A DNA stretch of 64,000 bases from Pelotomaculum isophthalicicum JI (GCF_029478095.1 NZ_JAKOAV010000002.1:124001-188000), one strand, 5' to 3'. Counted from the stretch's first letter, positions 25,037 through 34,300 are shown. Translations and numbers: made by a program. Notes: generated by a model not told the origin, from the letters alone.

Positions 25037-25505
25037 TTGATCACCCATCTCAATTTTTTAGAGTCATTCTCGTATAACATATTATGTCATCGGGCAGGCT
25101 GCTTACCCATCCTTTTATGGTCAGTTTTTCTGCTTCCCACCGGGTATAATCTCTATAGTCAACTTCCCACAGAAACATGTTAAGAAGCCATTATTTGCAT
25201 CACCGCTTGATTAAATAACATTTTTATTATATATTGGATGAACTTTTTCCACAAATCAATTAGCAAGATTAGCAATGGTGACTAATGCAGTCTGCCCCCC
25301 CCCGAGGCACCGGTGAGCAAGTAGCAGTATTCACGCTTTCCAGGTATTCGAGAGCATAACAGAAAACCCGCAATCCTTATGTGTCAAGGGATGCGGGTAT
25401 TCACAAAATCTTTTTGTTTTTTAATACTGGCTTTATTTACATGACCAGATTATATTAATTAATTTTTAACTAAAAAAGTGGCCTATAGATAGTAAATAAC
25501 TATAT
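25037..25505. other. Intergenic region with repeat and terminator
   Basis: About 470 bases without a gene. It holds a C9 homopolymer (near 25295-25303), the dispersed repeat at 25312-25408 and AT-rich sequence. Confidence 0.55.
25312..25408. repeat. About 95-bp direct repeat, copy 1 (with terminator-like hairpin)
   Basis: It begins GGTGAGCAAGTAGCAGTATT and ends with a hairpin in which CCCGCAATCCTT and AAGGGATGCGGG pair. Read on the minus strand the stem is followed by GGGTTTTC, a terminator form. The second copy at 26796-26890 has the same start and hairpin. The two flank a toxin-antitoxin module and a splB fragment. Confidence 0.75.
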
Positions 25506-25907
25506 TCAACTGTATTTCTCTAAAAATTGTGTGGGCATGAGTATTTCCGGCTTTTCAATCTCCATGTCGGAAAAATCTTTATCTCCAGTAATTAAAATAT
25601 CCACATCCTCTGTAATAGCTGACACAAGAACGGGCAAGTCCTTTTTATCCCTAATACTCGGGTACTTACCGGCGTCGATCCTTTCAACCGTATAAGCATA
25701 TTCAAAAGGCAATTCCGAAAGAAATATATCCAAAAACTGATATTTTGCCGGAAATTTGCGTTTGATTACCACTTTAAGCTCATCAATCACATAGGATGGC
25801 AATACAATAGTATGATGGTCGGTAATGGTATCAATCAATTTGCGCATGTTGGGGGTGGGAAAGAGATAAGCTGAAATGAGGATATTTGTATCAATCATTA
25901 TCCGCAT
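25506..25907 (-). CDS. PIN-family toxin
   Basis: The 133-residue protein starts MRIMIDTNILISAYLFPTPN (first Asp) and has the Glu of VIDELKVVIKRK. DKKDLPVLVSAITEDVDILI and TGDKDFSDM supply the remaining acids, so the PIN ribonuclease site is complete. It belongs to the 'putative toxin, PIN family' group usually partnered with AbrB-type antitoxins, and such a gene overlaps it by 17 bp upstream. Confidence 0.88.
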   Translation of the reverse strand: MRIMIDTNILISAYLFPTPNMRKLIDTITDHHTIVLPSYVIDELKVVIKRKFPAKYQFLDIFLSELPFEYAYTVERIDAGKYPSIRDKKDLPVLVSAITEDVDILITGDKDFSDMEIEKPEILMPTQFLEKYS

Positions 25908-26166
25908 AACGTTCTTCCCACATTTCTTTTCTTATTTCATCCACCATATCCACTACATCCTGCTCGTTTTTCAGACCAAGCCGTTCAGCTTCACCTTCAA
26001 ATGCCTTTTGAATATTCAAAAAAGCTACCTTGGCTGCATTTGCAAAAATAATCTTATCGCCATCTTCAATAAAAATTACTTTATCACCGTCTTTTAGGTT
26101 GAGCTTTTTGCGAATGTCAATAGGAATTGTAATCTGACCTTTACTTGTAATTTTTGCAACTTCCAT
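25891..26166 (-). CDS. AbrB/SpoVT-type antitoxin
   Basis: A 91-residue protein with the swapped-hairpin DNA-binding fold MEVAKITSKGQITIPIDIRK-KLNLKDGDKVIF, then an acidic helical tail to bind the toxin. ATG 26166 lies 8 nt after AGGGGTG. The stop lies inside the toxin gene, giving translational coupling. Confidence 0.88.
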   Translation of the reverse strand: MEVAKITSKGQITIPIDIRKKLNLKDGDKVIFIEDGDKIIFANAAKVAFLNIQKAFEGEAERLGLKNEQDVVDMVDEIRKEMWEERYADND

Positions 26167-26325
26167 TTTCAACACCCCTTATTTCATTACTTTCCTTACT
26201 TGTATCGTATGTTTTTTTCGGCAAAATATCAATCCCTTATTGGTTTCCATTCCATAATGGCTTTATTTTAAAACCATAGTTAAGTTCCGGCTTTGGTATG
26301 TGCCGCATATCAGCTTGTGCCAATA

Positions 26326-26804
26326 TTATATCATAAAACCATCGCTATTTCCAATATTTCCCTGTAAATGGTGATAGGACGTTTCTTCATACAGCGCCCC
26401 CACCAAAAATCTCAGCGGGTAACCGGCCAACGCCACTTTTTTGGCTGCCGCCAGCCTTTCCGCCAGCGGCGGGGTGGCGTGCTCGAACCGCTGGATGATT
26501 TCCCCGGTATTGATGCTGAAGCGAAAGCAGGTATGCCCATGATGAGGCGCGTCCAGCAGCGAGTCAAGTCGGTAAATTTGGTGACAAAGCGGAAACGGCC
26601 GTGCTCCTGTGTCCCGAAGAACTTGATAACCTTTCTTAATATGCCGGTGTAAGGCTCCGTGGGAATTGGGTCGGACGTGGCGGCCCCTTCAAAAACAGAG
26701 ACCTCCGGCTTCCTCTTTTCGATGTATTCCCGGGTGGCGCTTAAGATTTCTTCTATGTTAACATATATACGGATGTAAGGCTTTTTACCCAAGTTGGTGA
26801 GCAA
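26326..26804 (-). pseudogene. Spore photoproduct lyase (splB) fragment with frameshift
   Basis: The first frame reads RIYVNIEEILSATREYIEKR and continues to FRFVTKFTD. After a 1-nt deletion near 26566 the next frame continues with DSLLDAPHHGHTCFRFSINT, then GEIIQRFEHATPPLAERLAA, and KKVALAGYPLRFLVG. This is the central part of spore photoproduct lyase, the radical SAM enzyme that repairs UV thymine dimers in spores. The N-terminal cluster-binding cysteines are missing because the gene is cut off at the repeat copy at 26796. The end after RFLVG is not recognisable. Confidence 0.85.
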
Positions 26805-26890
26805 GTAGCAGTATTCATACTTCCGAGGTCTTGAAAACCTAGTAAAAACCAGCAGTCCTTATGTTTCAAGGAACGCAGGGTTTTTATCAA
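26796..26890. repeat. About 95-bp direct repeat, copy 2
   Basis: Same start (GGTGAGCAAGTAGCAGTATT) and same terminal hairpin type (AGTCCTTATG ... CAAGGAACGCAGGG) as 25312-25408. Its left edge coincides with the truncated 5' end of the splB fragment, and its right edge abuts the antitoxin-like gene ending at 26887. Confidence 0.75.
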
Positions 26891-27321
26891 ATCACCTTTG
26901 TTTTTTTAATTACTGATTTTTTGACCTTTTTCAACTTGTAGACATCGTTTATATCGCATCTAAACACATTTGCTATTTTAAAAGCCATAACTAGATCAGG
27001 CATCTTTTTGTTTTTTTCATAACTAAGGTATGTTTTATTGCTAATACCTAGGATGTTTGCCGCTTCACTTTCCGATAATCCAGCGTTTAATCGCATTGCT
27101 TTTAAATTTTGTTTCAAAGATAACTCGTATTTTGTATTTTCTTCTATATTTTTATTTATTTTCTCTATATCTTCATTAGATAAAAACTTCTTTCCGCAAT
27201 TTAAACATTCTTTAAGATCAATGCCCTTGGTAACGACAGTAATTCCATTTACGAAATTCGTCATTTTATCTCGAAAAACAATTTCTCCGTTCAAACAATA
27301 TGGACATTTCAAAACCTGCAC
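26887..27321 (-). CDS. MqsA-like antitoxin or regulator (zinc finger plus HTH)
   Basis: A 144-residue protein: an N-terminal zinc ribbon with LKCPYCLNGEI and LKECLNCGKK (two CxxC), a helical linker, and an XRE-type helix-turn-helix (LKAMRLNAGLSESEAANILG, then ISNKTYLSYEKNKKMPD). This is the YgiT/MqsA layout, in which the zinc ribbon contacts an MqsR/RelE-type toxin. No toxin gene lies upstream; the neighbours are a repeat and the divergent regulator at 27542. It may act alone as a repressor. Confidence 0.8.
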   Translation of the reverse strand: MQVLKCPYCLNGEIVFRDKMTNFVNGITVVTKGIDLKECLNCGKKFLSNEDIEKINKNIEENTKYELSLKQNLKAMRLNAGLSESEAANILGISNKTYLSYEKNKKMPDLVMAFKIANVFRCDINDVYKLKKVKKSVIKKTKVI

Positions 27322-27495
27322 ATCCCTTCTTATGGTTATTAATTCTGGTTATTAATCCAGAACTAAAAAATGTTGGGTAAGTCTTGCCATAAAAAGATAT
27401 TGACGAACCACAATTAAAAGATACGGATTGCAAGACAACCACACTAAATACAACCAATTGATACGAATCATGCTTATGTGTTTTATTGTATTCCC

Positions 27496-27504
27496 TGTTA
27501 TAAT
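27496..27504 (+). promoter_or_regulatory. Extended -10 promoter element
   Basis: TGTTATAAT is a perfect extended -10 (TGn plus TATAAT), about 38 bp before ATG 27542. No strong -35 is present, as expected for extended -10 promoters. Confidence 0.6.
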
Positions 27505-27541
27505 GTTCTACAAGGGAAATTTTAAATTTGAGGGGATAAAG

Positions 27542-28474
27542 ATGTCCGATATACTCTATTACACACCAGAAGAGGTTGCTAAAATCCTAAAGATTTCCAA
27601 GGGAACGGTTTACGAACTAATCAAAAGAGGGGAACTCCCTTCATATCGCATTGGAAGAAAAATGCGGGTTAGTCCATCAGATCTTGAGGCATTCACCAAA
27701 CCAGCATCACCAAATAGATTCGCTTACCAGGCGGCTAGCGGCTCTATTGAACAAATTATCTTAGAATGCGGCGGGTTTATTATATGTGGCCAAGACATAG
27801 TCTTAGATGTTTTAACTAGACATATTGAAAGGCTTAACCCAATGTTCCGCTCTTTACGTTCTTACGTTGGAAGTTTAGATGGGTTGCTGGCCCTATACAG
27901 GGGTACTGCCAATGTTGTGACGACACACTTATGGGATAGTGAAACAGGAGAATATAATATTCCTTATGTACGAAGGTTGCTGCCAGGTCAGTATACAGTA
28001 GTTATTAACCTGGTCTACCGGTATCAGGGTTTTTATGTCTCGCCGGGCAATCCGAAAAATGTAAGAGACTGGGGAGATCTAACGAATCCTGACGTGACAT
28101 TTATTAACCGTGAAAAAGGCTCCGGCACAAGGATCTTACTGGATGAACAATTGAGAAATCTCAATATAGATCGTCGGCAAATTAACGGTTATCAAAATGA
28201 AGAATTAAGCCACATTGCAGTTGCAAGTTCTGTGGCCAGGGGATTAGTTGATGTTGGCCTGGGAATAGAAAAAGCCGCACTTCAAGTCCCTGAAGTTGAA
28301 TTCGTTCCTTTGAAAAAAGAACGATATGATATCGTAGTTTACAAAGAGGATTTAGAAAAACCGAGTTTCCAGGCTCTCCTAGCTGCGCTGAATTCAAGAG
28401 AGTTCCGTGCGGAAGTAGCCGGGATGGGTGGATATGATATTTCTCAGACCGGAGAAATCATGAGTGAAATTTGA
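27542..28474 (+). CDS. HTH (excisionase-type) regulator with periplasmic-binding-like domain
   Basis: A 310-residue protein. Residues 1-55 are a MerR/excisionase-type helix-turn-helix (YYTPEEVAKILKISKGTVYE, then LIKRGELPSYRIGRKMRVS). The rest is a substrate-binding-protein-like domain of the molybdate/PBP type (SLDGLLALYRGTANVVTTHL, FINREKGSGTRILLDEQL, DVGLGIEKAA). Such proteins are one-component regulators of metal-oxyanion or sulfur metabolism genes. The start is ATG 27542 after GAGGGG, behind an extended -10. The nearby gene at 28493 is a fragment, so the natural target is not visible. Confidence 0.85.
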   Translation: MSDILYYTPEEVAKILKISKGTVYELIKRGELPSYRIGRKMRVSPSDLEAFTKPASPNRFAYQAASGSIEQIILECGGFIICGQDIVLDVLTRHIERLNPMFRSLRSYVGSLDGLLALYRGTANVVTTHLWDSETGEYNIPYVRRLLPGQYTVVINLVYRYQGFYVSPGNPKNVRDWGDLTNPDVTFINREKGSGTRILLDEQLRNLNIDRRQINGYQNEELSHIAVASSVARGLVDVGLGIEKAALQVPEVEFVPLKKERYDIVVYKEDLEKPSFQALLAALNSREFRAEVAGMGGYDISQTGEIMSEI

Positions 28475-28492
28475 CAATGATAAATACAATAT

Positions 28493-28870
28493 TTAACATA
28501 TGGTACATTTTTCGACAAATATTATATTTTGATACCATGCATCATACTTAATATTATTTCCCACAATTGCAACCCGGCCCATATGGATATACTGTTTATG
28601 ATTTGAAATAAAGCTGTCTTTTGAAATAAAGCCGTTTTTTTCACCATGGTCAATGATAAAACGCTTAATATCCTGTAGCGGAAAAGTATCGCCGTTCGTT
28701 TTCCGGCAACTGACTTCACAGGTAAGAGAGCACACCCGGCACAAGGTTTCAGCCAGTGGTGTTTTTTGCTTAATTGCCACCATCGCTTCATTTTCTTTTT
28801 CTTGTTCAATCAGAGACATGTAACTGACAGCGTTTTTTTCAATGGGGCATGCAAATCTCCTTTTTATCAT
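28493..28870 (-). pseudogene. N-terminal fragment of a GltD-like Fe-S/FAD oxidoreductase
   Basis: The 125-residue product starts with the pattern of glutamate synthase small subunit and related NAD(P)H oxidoreductases: ACPIEKNAVSYMSLIEQ, KTPLAETLCRVCSLTCEVSC with the iron-sulfur cysteines, LQDIKRFIIDHGEKNG, and then GRVAIVG, the beginning of the FAD-binding GxGxxG. Right after VAIVG the similarity stops (NNIKYDAWYQNIIFVEKC). The gene has lost its FAD and NAD domains. A 3' deletion or insertion replaced the rest. Confidence 0.75.
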
Positions 28871-29106
28871 TTAACGCTTCCTCCGTTTCTTCAAGAGTGT
28901 GTTCTTTGATAATTAGCGCCAGTGGCTATAGGTTCATCTTCTTTTGGGGAAGAAATGTAAGCTCCTTAATTAATCAGTTATGCTAGTTATCATTATAACT
29001 GATTAAGTTTATCAAATATACATATTGAAGAAATCACCAGCTTCTTAAAATAGTATAATTATAAAGCAAGTTCAGTATTACGTGCGCTCTTACCCGGAGG
29101 GTGATC

Positions 29107-29217
29107 TTGATTGATAATCATCTATCCCGGATTTTTAGAAATTACTTGATTCAAAGCTATTGTTCCAATAAAATAAAAACTAAAACAATAACCACCAATT
29201 ATAATTCCTGCGGTTGA
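29107..29217 (+). CDS. Possible leader peptide of the exporter gene
   Basis: A 36-residue frame (MIDNHLSRIFRNYLIQSYCS, then NKIKTKTITTNYNSCG) starts at TTG 29107, 3 nt after a strong GGAGGGTG. Its stop codon (29215-29217) abuts the GAGGAGGG ribosome binding site of the exporter gene. This arrangement suits translational coupling or attenuation. No similarity is recognised. The frame may be chance, but ribosome binding site and position are suggestive. Confidence 0.35.
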   Translation: MIDNHLSRIFRNYLIQSYCSNKIKTKTITTNYNSCG

Positions 29218-29232
29218 GGAGGGTATCATAAA

Positions 29233-30639
29233 TTGGTTCAAGATAAAGCACTAAGAAAATATACATTAATAACCGTGACGCTGGCGTCATTTATGACTCC
29301 CTTCATGGGCAGCGCGGTCAACCTGGCCATACCCGCGATCGGGGAACAGTTTAACAGCAGCACTTACATGCTGAGCTGGGTTGTGAGCAGTTATCTCCTT
29401 TCTTCAGCGGCGCTGCTTCTGCCGTTCGGCAGGCTGGCGGACATTCTCGGCCGGAAAAAAATTTTTGTGTTGGGGATTTTGGTTTTCACTCTGTCTTCAC
29501 TGCTGTGCAACCTGTCCTGGTCCATCCAGGCGCTGGTTTTTTTCAGGCTCTTGCAGGGAGCGGGCGGCGCCGCGCTTTTCAGCACGGGGATGGCCATTTT
29601 AACCTCGGTTTTCCCGCCCCAGGAGAGAGGCAAGGTGCTGGGCATCAACGCCGCCACAGTCTATACCGGCCTGTCACTGGGGCCGGTGCTGGGCGGCGCG
29701 ATGAACCAGCATTTCGGCTGGCAGTCCATATTTTACTTAAACGTACTGATTGGCTTGCCGGTCATGCTGCTGGCGGTTTGGAAGCTGAAAGCGGAGTGGG
29801 CGGACGCCCGGGGCGAGCGGTTTGATTTAACCGGCGCCACGCTGTACAGCGCCGGTTTGGGGTCTTTGATGTACGGCTTCTCATCCATGGGCACCTCTGC
29901 CTCAGCCAAAGTGTTCACCGCAGCCGGCCTGATTCTGCTGGCCTTGTTCGTCAGGCGCCAGGCGATGGTTCGACAGCCCATGCTGAATATCAAGCTGCTC
30001 AGCGGAAACACGGCGTTCGCTTTTTCCAACCTGGCGGCCTTAATCAACTACAGCGCGACTTTTGCCGTCGGTTTCCTGCTCTCCCTGTACCTCCAGGTGA
30101 TTATGGGATATAACTCCCAGACAGCGGGACTGATCCTGCTGTCGCAGCCGGTGCTCATGGCTCTGCTGTCTCCTTTCGCGGGAGTTCTCTCCGACCGCGT
30201 GGAACCGCGGATAGTCGCTTCCTGGGGAATGGGCCTGACCACTATCGGGCTGGCTTTATTCAGCTTCATCGGCAAGGATACGCAAACATGGTTTGTCGTG
30301 GCCAACCTCGCCCTGCTGGGCACAGGCTTCGCGCTGTTTTCTTCCCCGAACAACAACGCCATCATGGGATCGGTGGAAAAGCAGTTCTACGGCATAGCTT
30401 CGTCAACCCTGGGAACCATGCGGCTCACCGGACAGGCCGCCAGTATGGCGCTGGCCACTCTGATCATTGACTTGCACATCGGCGGCGTCCAGTTGAATGC
30501 CGCGGACCCCGGCTTGCTCATCAAAAGTCTCAACATATCTTTCGTCATATTTGCGGTTGCCTGCTTTGGAGGAATATTCGCCTCGCTGGCCAGGGGCAAC
30601 ATGATCACGCCCAGGGCACAAAAGTCGCCCGCCGATTAA
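29233..30639 (+). CDS. MFS drug exporter, DHA2/EmrB-QacA type
   Basis: A 468-residue membrane protein with about 14 hydrophobic helices. It contains the MFS motif GRLADILGRKKIFVLG between helices 2 and 3, the antiporter motif ATVYTGLSLGPVLGGAM in helix 5, and NLAIPAIGEQF in helix 1 typical of DHA2 exporters. It would expel drugs or other amphiphiles with the proton gradient. The start is TTG 29233 after GGAGGG. The region upstream contains a TATAAT (near 29052) and a possible leader peptide. The gene has clearly higher GC content than its surroundings. Confidence 0.9.
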   Translation: MVQDKALRKYTLITVTLASFMTPFMGSAVNLAIPAIGEQFNSSTYMLSWVVSSYLLSSAALLLPFGRLADILGRKKIFVLGILVFTLSSLLCNLSWSIQALVFFRLLQGAGGAALFSTGMAILTSVFPPQERGKVLGINAATVYTGLSLGPVLGGAMNQHFGWQSIFYLNVLIGLPVMLLAVWKLKAEWADARGERFDLTGATLYSAGLGSLMYGFSSMGTSASAKVFTAAGLILLALFVRRQAMVRQPMLNIKLLSGNTAFAFSNLAALINYSATFAVGFLLSLYLQVIMGYNSQTAGLILLSQPVLMALLSPFAGVLSDRVEPRIVASWGMGLTTIGLALFSFIGKDTQTWFVVANLALLGTGFALFSSPNNNAIMGSVEKQFYGIASSTLGTMRLTGQAASMALATLIIDLHIGGVQLNAADPGLLIKSLNISFVIFAVACFGGIFASLARGNMITPRAQKSPAD

Positions 30640-30735
30640 AGGGCGCCAAACCCTAAAATCGCTATTATCTTTCCTTTTAGGCAATAGCTGGTTACAATGA
30701 TGAAAAGGTCTCTTGGACACAAGGGGGTTATTCTA

Positions 30736-32638
30736 TTGTATGAAATAATATCCAGCATACCGCTTTTTTCCGGTTTGGATAGAATAAACCTAGCGAAAAT
30801 AATCCCCGAAATGGAAAGAAAGTCATTTGCCGCCGGTCATATCATATTTAATCAAGGTGACCCGGGAGACTCTTTGTTCATTATAATTAACGTTAGTTAA
30901 AGTTTTCTGCACCGATGATGAAGGAAAAACACAAGAACTGGCCTCTCTGGGAACAGGAGAATGCTTCGGGGAAATTTCATTGCTGACCGGCCAGCCCCGG
31001 ACGGCAAGTGTACAAGCCGCGACAGATATCGCTGTGTATGTGTTATCTAAAACAAGCCTTTATAACTTAATGAAAAAACATCATTCCCTTTCAATTTATT
31101 TCAATGAAATATTGGCCGCGCGGCTGTCATCTACCAACGCCGGACTTAGCGGCGAAAAAAACAGGGAAACTGCAAAGGATACACTAGCAAGCGGGCAATT
31201 TCTCGCGGGGAATATAATATACAGGCGTCAGCAGCCTGCCAAACGCCTTAATAAAACAAGGATATCAATCGCCGTTGCGGGAGCGGTTATATGCGTTATT
31301 TCCACTTGCTTGTTCCTATTAAATGGTCTTAGCAAACCGCACATAATATTTATTGAGCTGCTATTAGCGGCAACTTTTTGCTGGGGGTTAAACATCCTTT
31401 CATTTCATGTTGTGTCTCTCTCCTTGCCTGTTTTAGCGGTCTTATTAGGTGTCACTACCACGGAAACAGCTTTTTCCGGTTTCTCCAATTCTTCATGGTA
31501 TCTTCTGCTAGGTGTGCTTGCCATATCGGCGTCGATATCAAAAACAGGCTTATTATTCAGGCTGGCGTTGTTATTACTGAGGAAATTCCCCCCCAGCTAT
31601 ATCGGACAAACCCTGGCATTTGCTTTAACCGGCTTAATCCTAACGCCGGTCATCCCCTCCAATAATTGCCGCGCCGCGCTGGCCAGCCCGCTTGCCCGAA
31701 ACTTAGGCAAAGCCTTGAATCTAAAAAATTACAGTCCCGGCACAGTGGGCCTGGCGATGTCCTGTTTACTAGGATTTGGCCAAATGTCTTTTATGTTTCT
31801 CAACGGCTCGTCGTCAAATCTTCTTGTATTGGGGTTGCTGCCTGGAGAGATAAGCTCACAAATAACATGGGGATACTGGTTAAAGGCGGCGCTGCCGATA
31901 GGCGCGCTATTCTTTTTATTATCTTATCTGTTTATCATCCTTTTTTACCGGCCTCAGGGAAAAATACAACTGAACCCGGCTGTTATCGAGTCGCAGATAA
32001 AGATTCTCGGGCATATCACCATGCAAGAAAAAATATCACTAATGACTGTTGTGATAACAATACTCGCTTTTCTTACCCAGCCCTGGCACAACATCAACAC
32101 CGCGTGGATAGCCATGCTCGCCTTCTTGATTCTGTGCGGGTGTTCGATAATGGACGAAAAAAGCGTGCGTTCTGATATTGACTGGAATTACCTGATCGCA
32201 TTCGGCTCTTTAACCGGGCTCGGGAATATCATGTCTTCCATTGGGTTAACCGCTGTCATCGCAGACAAGGTGGAACCCTATTTGAACATAACAGGTAATA
32301 AGATACTGCTGTTATTATTTATAACTATTGTCTTTTACCTGATTCGTTTCGCCCTGCCCGCCGCCCCCGCTCAAATAATTACCATGATTATGTTTATGCC
32401 GTTAACTTCCGTAACAGGGATTAATCCGTTCATTATCGGATTGATTGTGATCCTGTGCAGCAATCCCTGGTTTCTTCCGCACCAAAGCACCGTATATCAA
32501 AATGTTGTTAATGGAACTGAAGGAAAATCATTTCGCCATGAACAGGTGCTAAAGCTTGCCTTCGCTCACTTCGTAATCACTATCTTTGTAATTATTGTAA
32601 CGTTTCCTTATTGGCAGAATATCGGATTGATTCGTTAA
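30736..32638 (+). pseudogene. cNMP-binding domain fused to SLC13/DASS-type anion transporter, frameshifted
   Basis: Starting at TTG 30736 (8 nt after GGGGG), the first frame gives a cyclic-nucleotide-binding domain: IPLFSGLDRINLAKIIPEME, FAAGHIIFNQGDPGDSLFII. It stops at 30900. The domain continues in another frame with GECFGEISLLTGQPRTASVQ, then runs into about 12 membrane spans of the divalent-anion/Na+ symporter family (LTPVIPSNNCRAALASPLAR; LPAAPAQIITMIMFMPLTS). Only 1-2 nt separate this from an intact fusion of about 634 residues. It is either a recent pseudogene, a phase-variable gene or a sequencing error. The fusion implies transport gated by cAMP or a similar ligand. Confidence 0.8.
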
Positions 32639-34300
32639 TCAATCAAAAACCTCCGCCACAATACAGTTCCGCCCATTTAACTTCGCTTCATAAAGGGCGT
32701 TATCGGCAAGGGCGTTATCGGCCCGCGCCAGCAAATCTTTTAAAAAATCCTCCTCTATATTTATGGACTCAACCTTTATGACACTTATCAGGCCGATGCT
32801 GATAGTTACAGACAATTCCCCGATCATGGTTTTGACAGTTTGGTTCTCTAACATGGACCTGATTCTATTAGCCAAAGCTACCGCGCCATCATGATCTATA
32901 TGAGGTATGTAAATAATGAATTCTTCGCCCCCGAACCTGGCCAGTATATCAGACCTGCGAAGATTTTTGTTAACGATGTCCACCACGCCCCGCAGCACAT
33001 CGTCTCCGGCCAGGTGTCCGTACGTGTCGTTAATAAGCTTAAATTTATCCAAATCTAAAAGCATTAGCGAAAATGGAATACTATAACGGCGCGCGGCGGC
33101 AATTTCGTAGTCCAGTTGATTAAGTATATACCGTTTGTTATAACAACCGGTCAACGCATCTGTAATCGACATCTGTTCAAGTTTCCTGTTCGCTTTATAA
33201 AGCTTTGACTGAAATTGCAGCAACTCTTCATTTTGCAGTTTTAATGTCTCATTATTTTCGTTGATTTTTTCGATCAACCCGCGCAATTCGGTTACGTCGT
33301 TTAAGGTAATGCTCCGGCCCAATAAATTTTTTTTATGGTCAAACACAGGTGAAATGTTCATGGCAACATGGCGCGGTTGTTCTTGATTGATAATTATTTC
33401 CGTTTGAAGGATTTTTGATTTGTCACCGCCATATTCCTCCAGAAACTCTCCGTCAAACTCAATTCCTGAAGCTGGATAGAATTCCCCAACATTAAAAACA
33501 TGACCCGGTTGAAGGTTGATCAATCTGCCCGCGCTTTTGTTGATATCGAGAACAACTTCGTTTTTGTCAATGATGACCATGCCTGTGGCCATGCTATCAA
33601 TTACTTCACGCTGGGCGATGCTTACAATTTTAAACAAGTCGTACTTCTGTATGGCCACTACGAAGCATATAGCTAAAATAATGAGGCCGGAAGAAGTCAA
33701 GCCGGGCACGACAACGGTCTCTGGCAGAATAAAGGCATTTAGCAGCACGTCAGTGATTGACAACGCAAGAAAAGATACAACTCCCCAGATGCAGAGCATC
33801 AACTGCTTTTTCTTATTCTTTTCGGAGACAGTCGCCAATTCATATATCATTAGCGCACCACCCACGATAAAGTAAATTATTATTGAGAATACAAACAGCC
33901 AAAAAAAAGGCCCGTAAGTACGCGTCGCCCATCCGTTTAAGGATGGTTTGGCGAACAGAAAATGCCACGGGTTGGTTATAACCAGCAAGGAGCAAAAGAC
34001 AGCAGGCACAGCCCACAGGTACAGGTACGCTTTCTTTACATTCTTGATTTTTCCAGTTAAAACTAAAGCGAATATATGCCACCCGAAGCCGAGAAAGCAA
34101 AGACTAACAAAAGCCGCGCTCAGGAACACCCATTGCAGTTGCTGATCAGGGGTTACATTAATAAGAAAATTGCAGAACGGCCACATGCCAAGCAAATAAT
34201 GAAAAACTAAATAAGCTTTATAGAGAACTGTTATGTCATTTACTACAAGAACATACATAAATAGCGCCACCAGGATAACAAAAACATAAAAATCCACCAC
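32639..34300 (-). CDS. Diguanylate cyclase with seven-span membrane sensor and PAS domain
   Basis: About 553 residues. The N-terminal half has seven hydrophobic helices of the histidine-kinase 7TM type. A PAS domain (MATGMVIIDKNEVVLDINKS) and a short coiled coil follow, then a GGDEF domain: LTGCYNKRYILNQLDYE, MLLDLDKFKLINDTYGH, ILARFGGEEFIIYIP. The active-site GGEEF is intact, so c-di-GMP synthesis is expected. The start GTG 34300 lies 9 nt after AAGGAG; an upstream ATG at 34396 has no ribosome binding site. Near the C-terminus ADNAL occurs twice in tandem from a 15-bp duplication (about 32697-32726). Confidence 0.87.
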   Translation of the reverse strand: MVDFYVFVILVALFMYVLVVNDITVLYKAYLVFHYLLGMWPFCNFLINVTPDQQLQWVFLSAAFVSLCFLGFGWHIFALVLTGKIKNVKKAYLYLWAVPAVFCSLLVITNPWHFLFAKPSLNGWATRTYGPFFWLFVFSIIIYFIVGGALMIYELATVSEKNKKKQLMLCIWGVVSFLALSITDVLLNAFILPETVVVPGLTSSGLIILAICFVVAIQKYDLFKIVSIAQREVIDSMATGMVIIDKNEVVLDINKSAGRLINLQPGHVFNVGEFYPASGIEFDGEFLEEYGGDKSKILQTEIIINQEQPRHVAMNISPVFDHKKNLLGRSITLNDVTELRGLIEKINENNETLKLQNEELLQFQSKLYKANRKLEQMSITDALTGCYNKRYILNQLDYEIAAARRYSIPFSLMLLDLDKFKLINDTYGHLAGDDVLRGVVDIVNKNLRRSDILARFGGEEFIIYIPHIDHDGAVALANRIRSMLENQTVKTMIGELSVTISIGLISVIKVESINIEEDFLKDLLARADNALADNALYEAKLNGRNCIVAEVFD

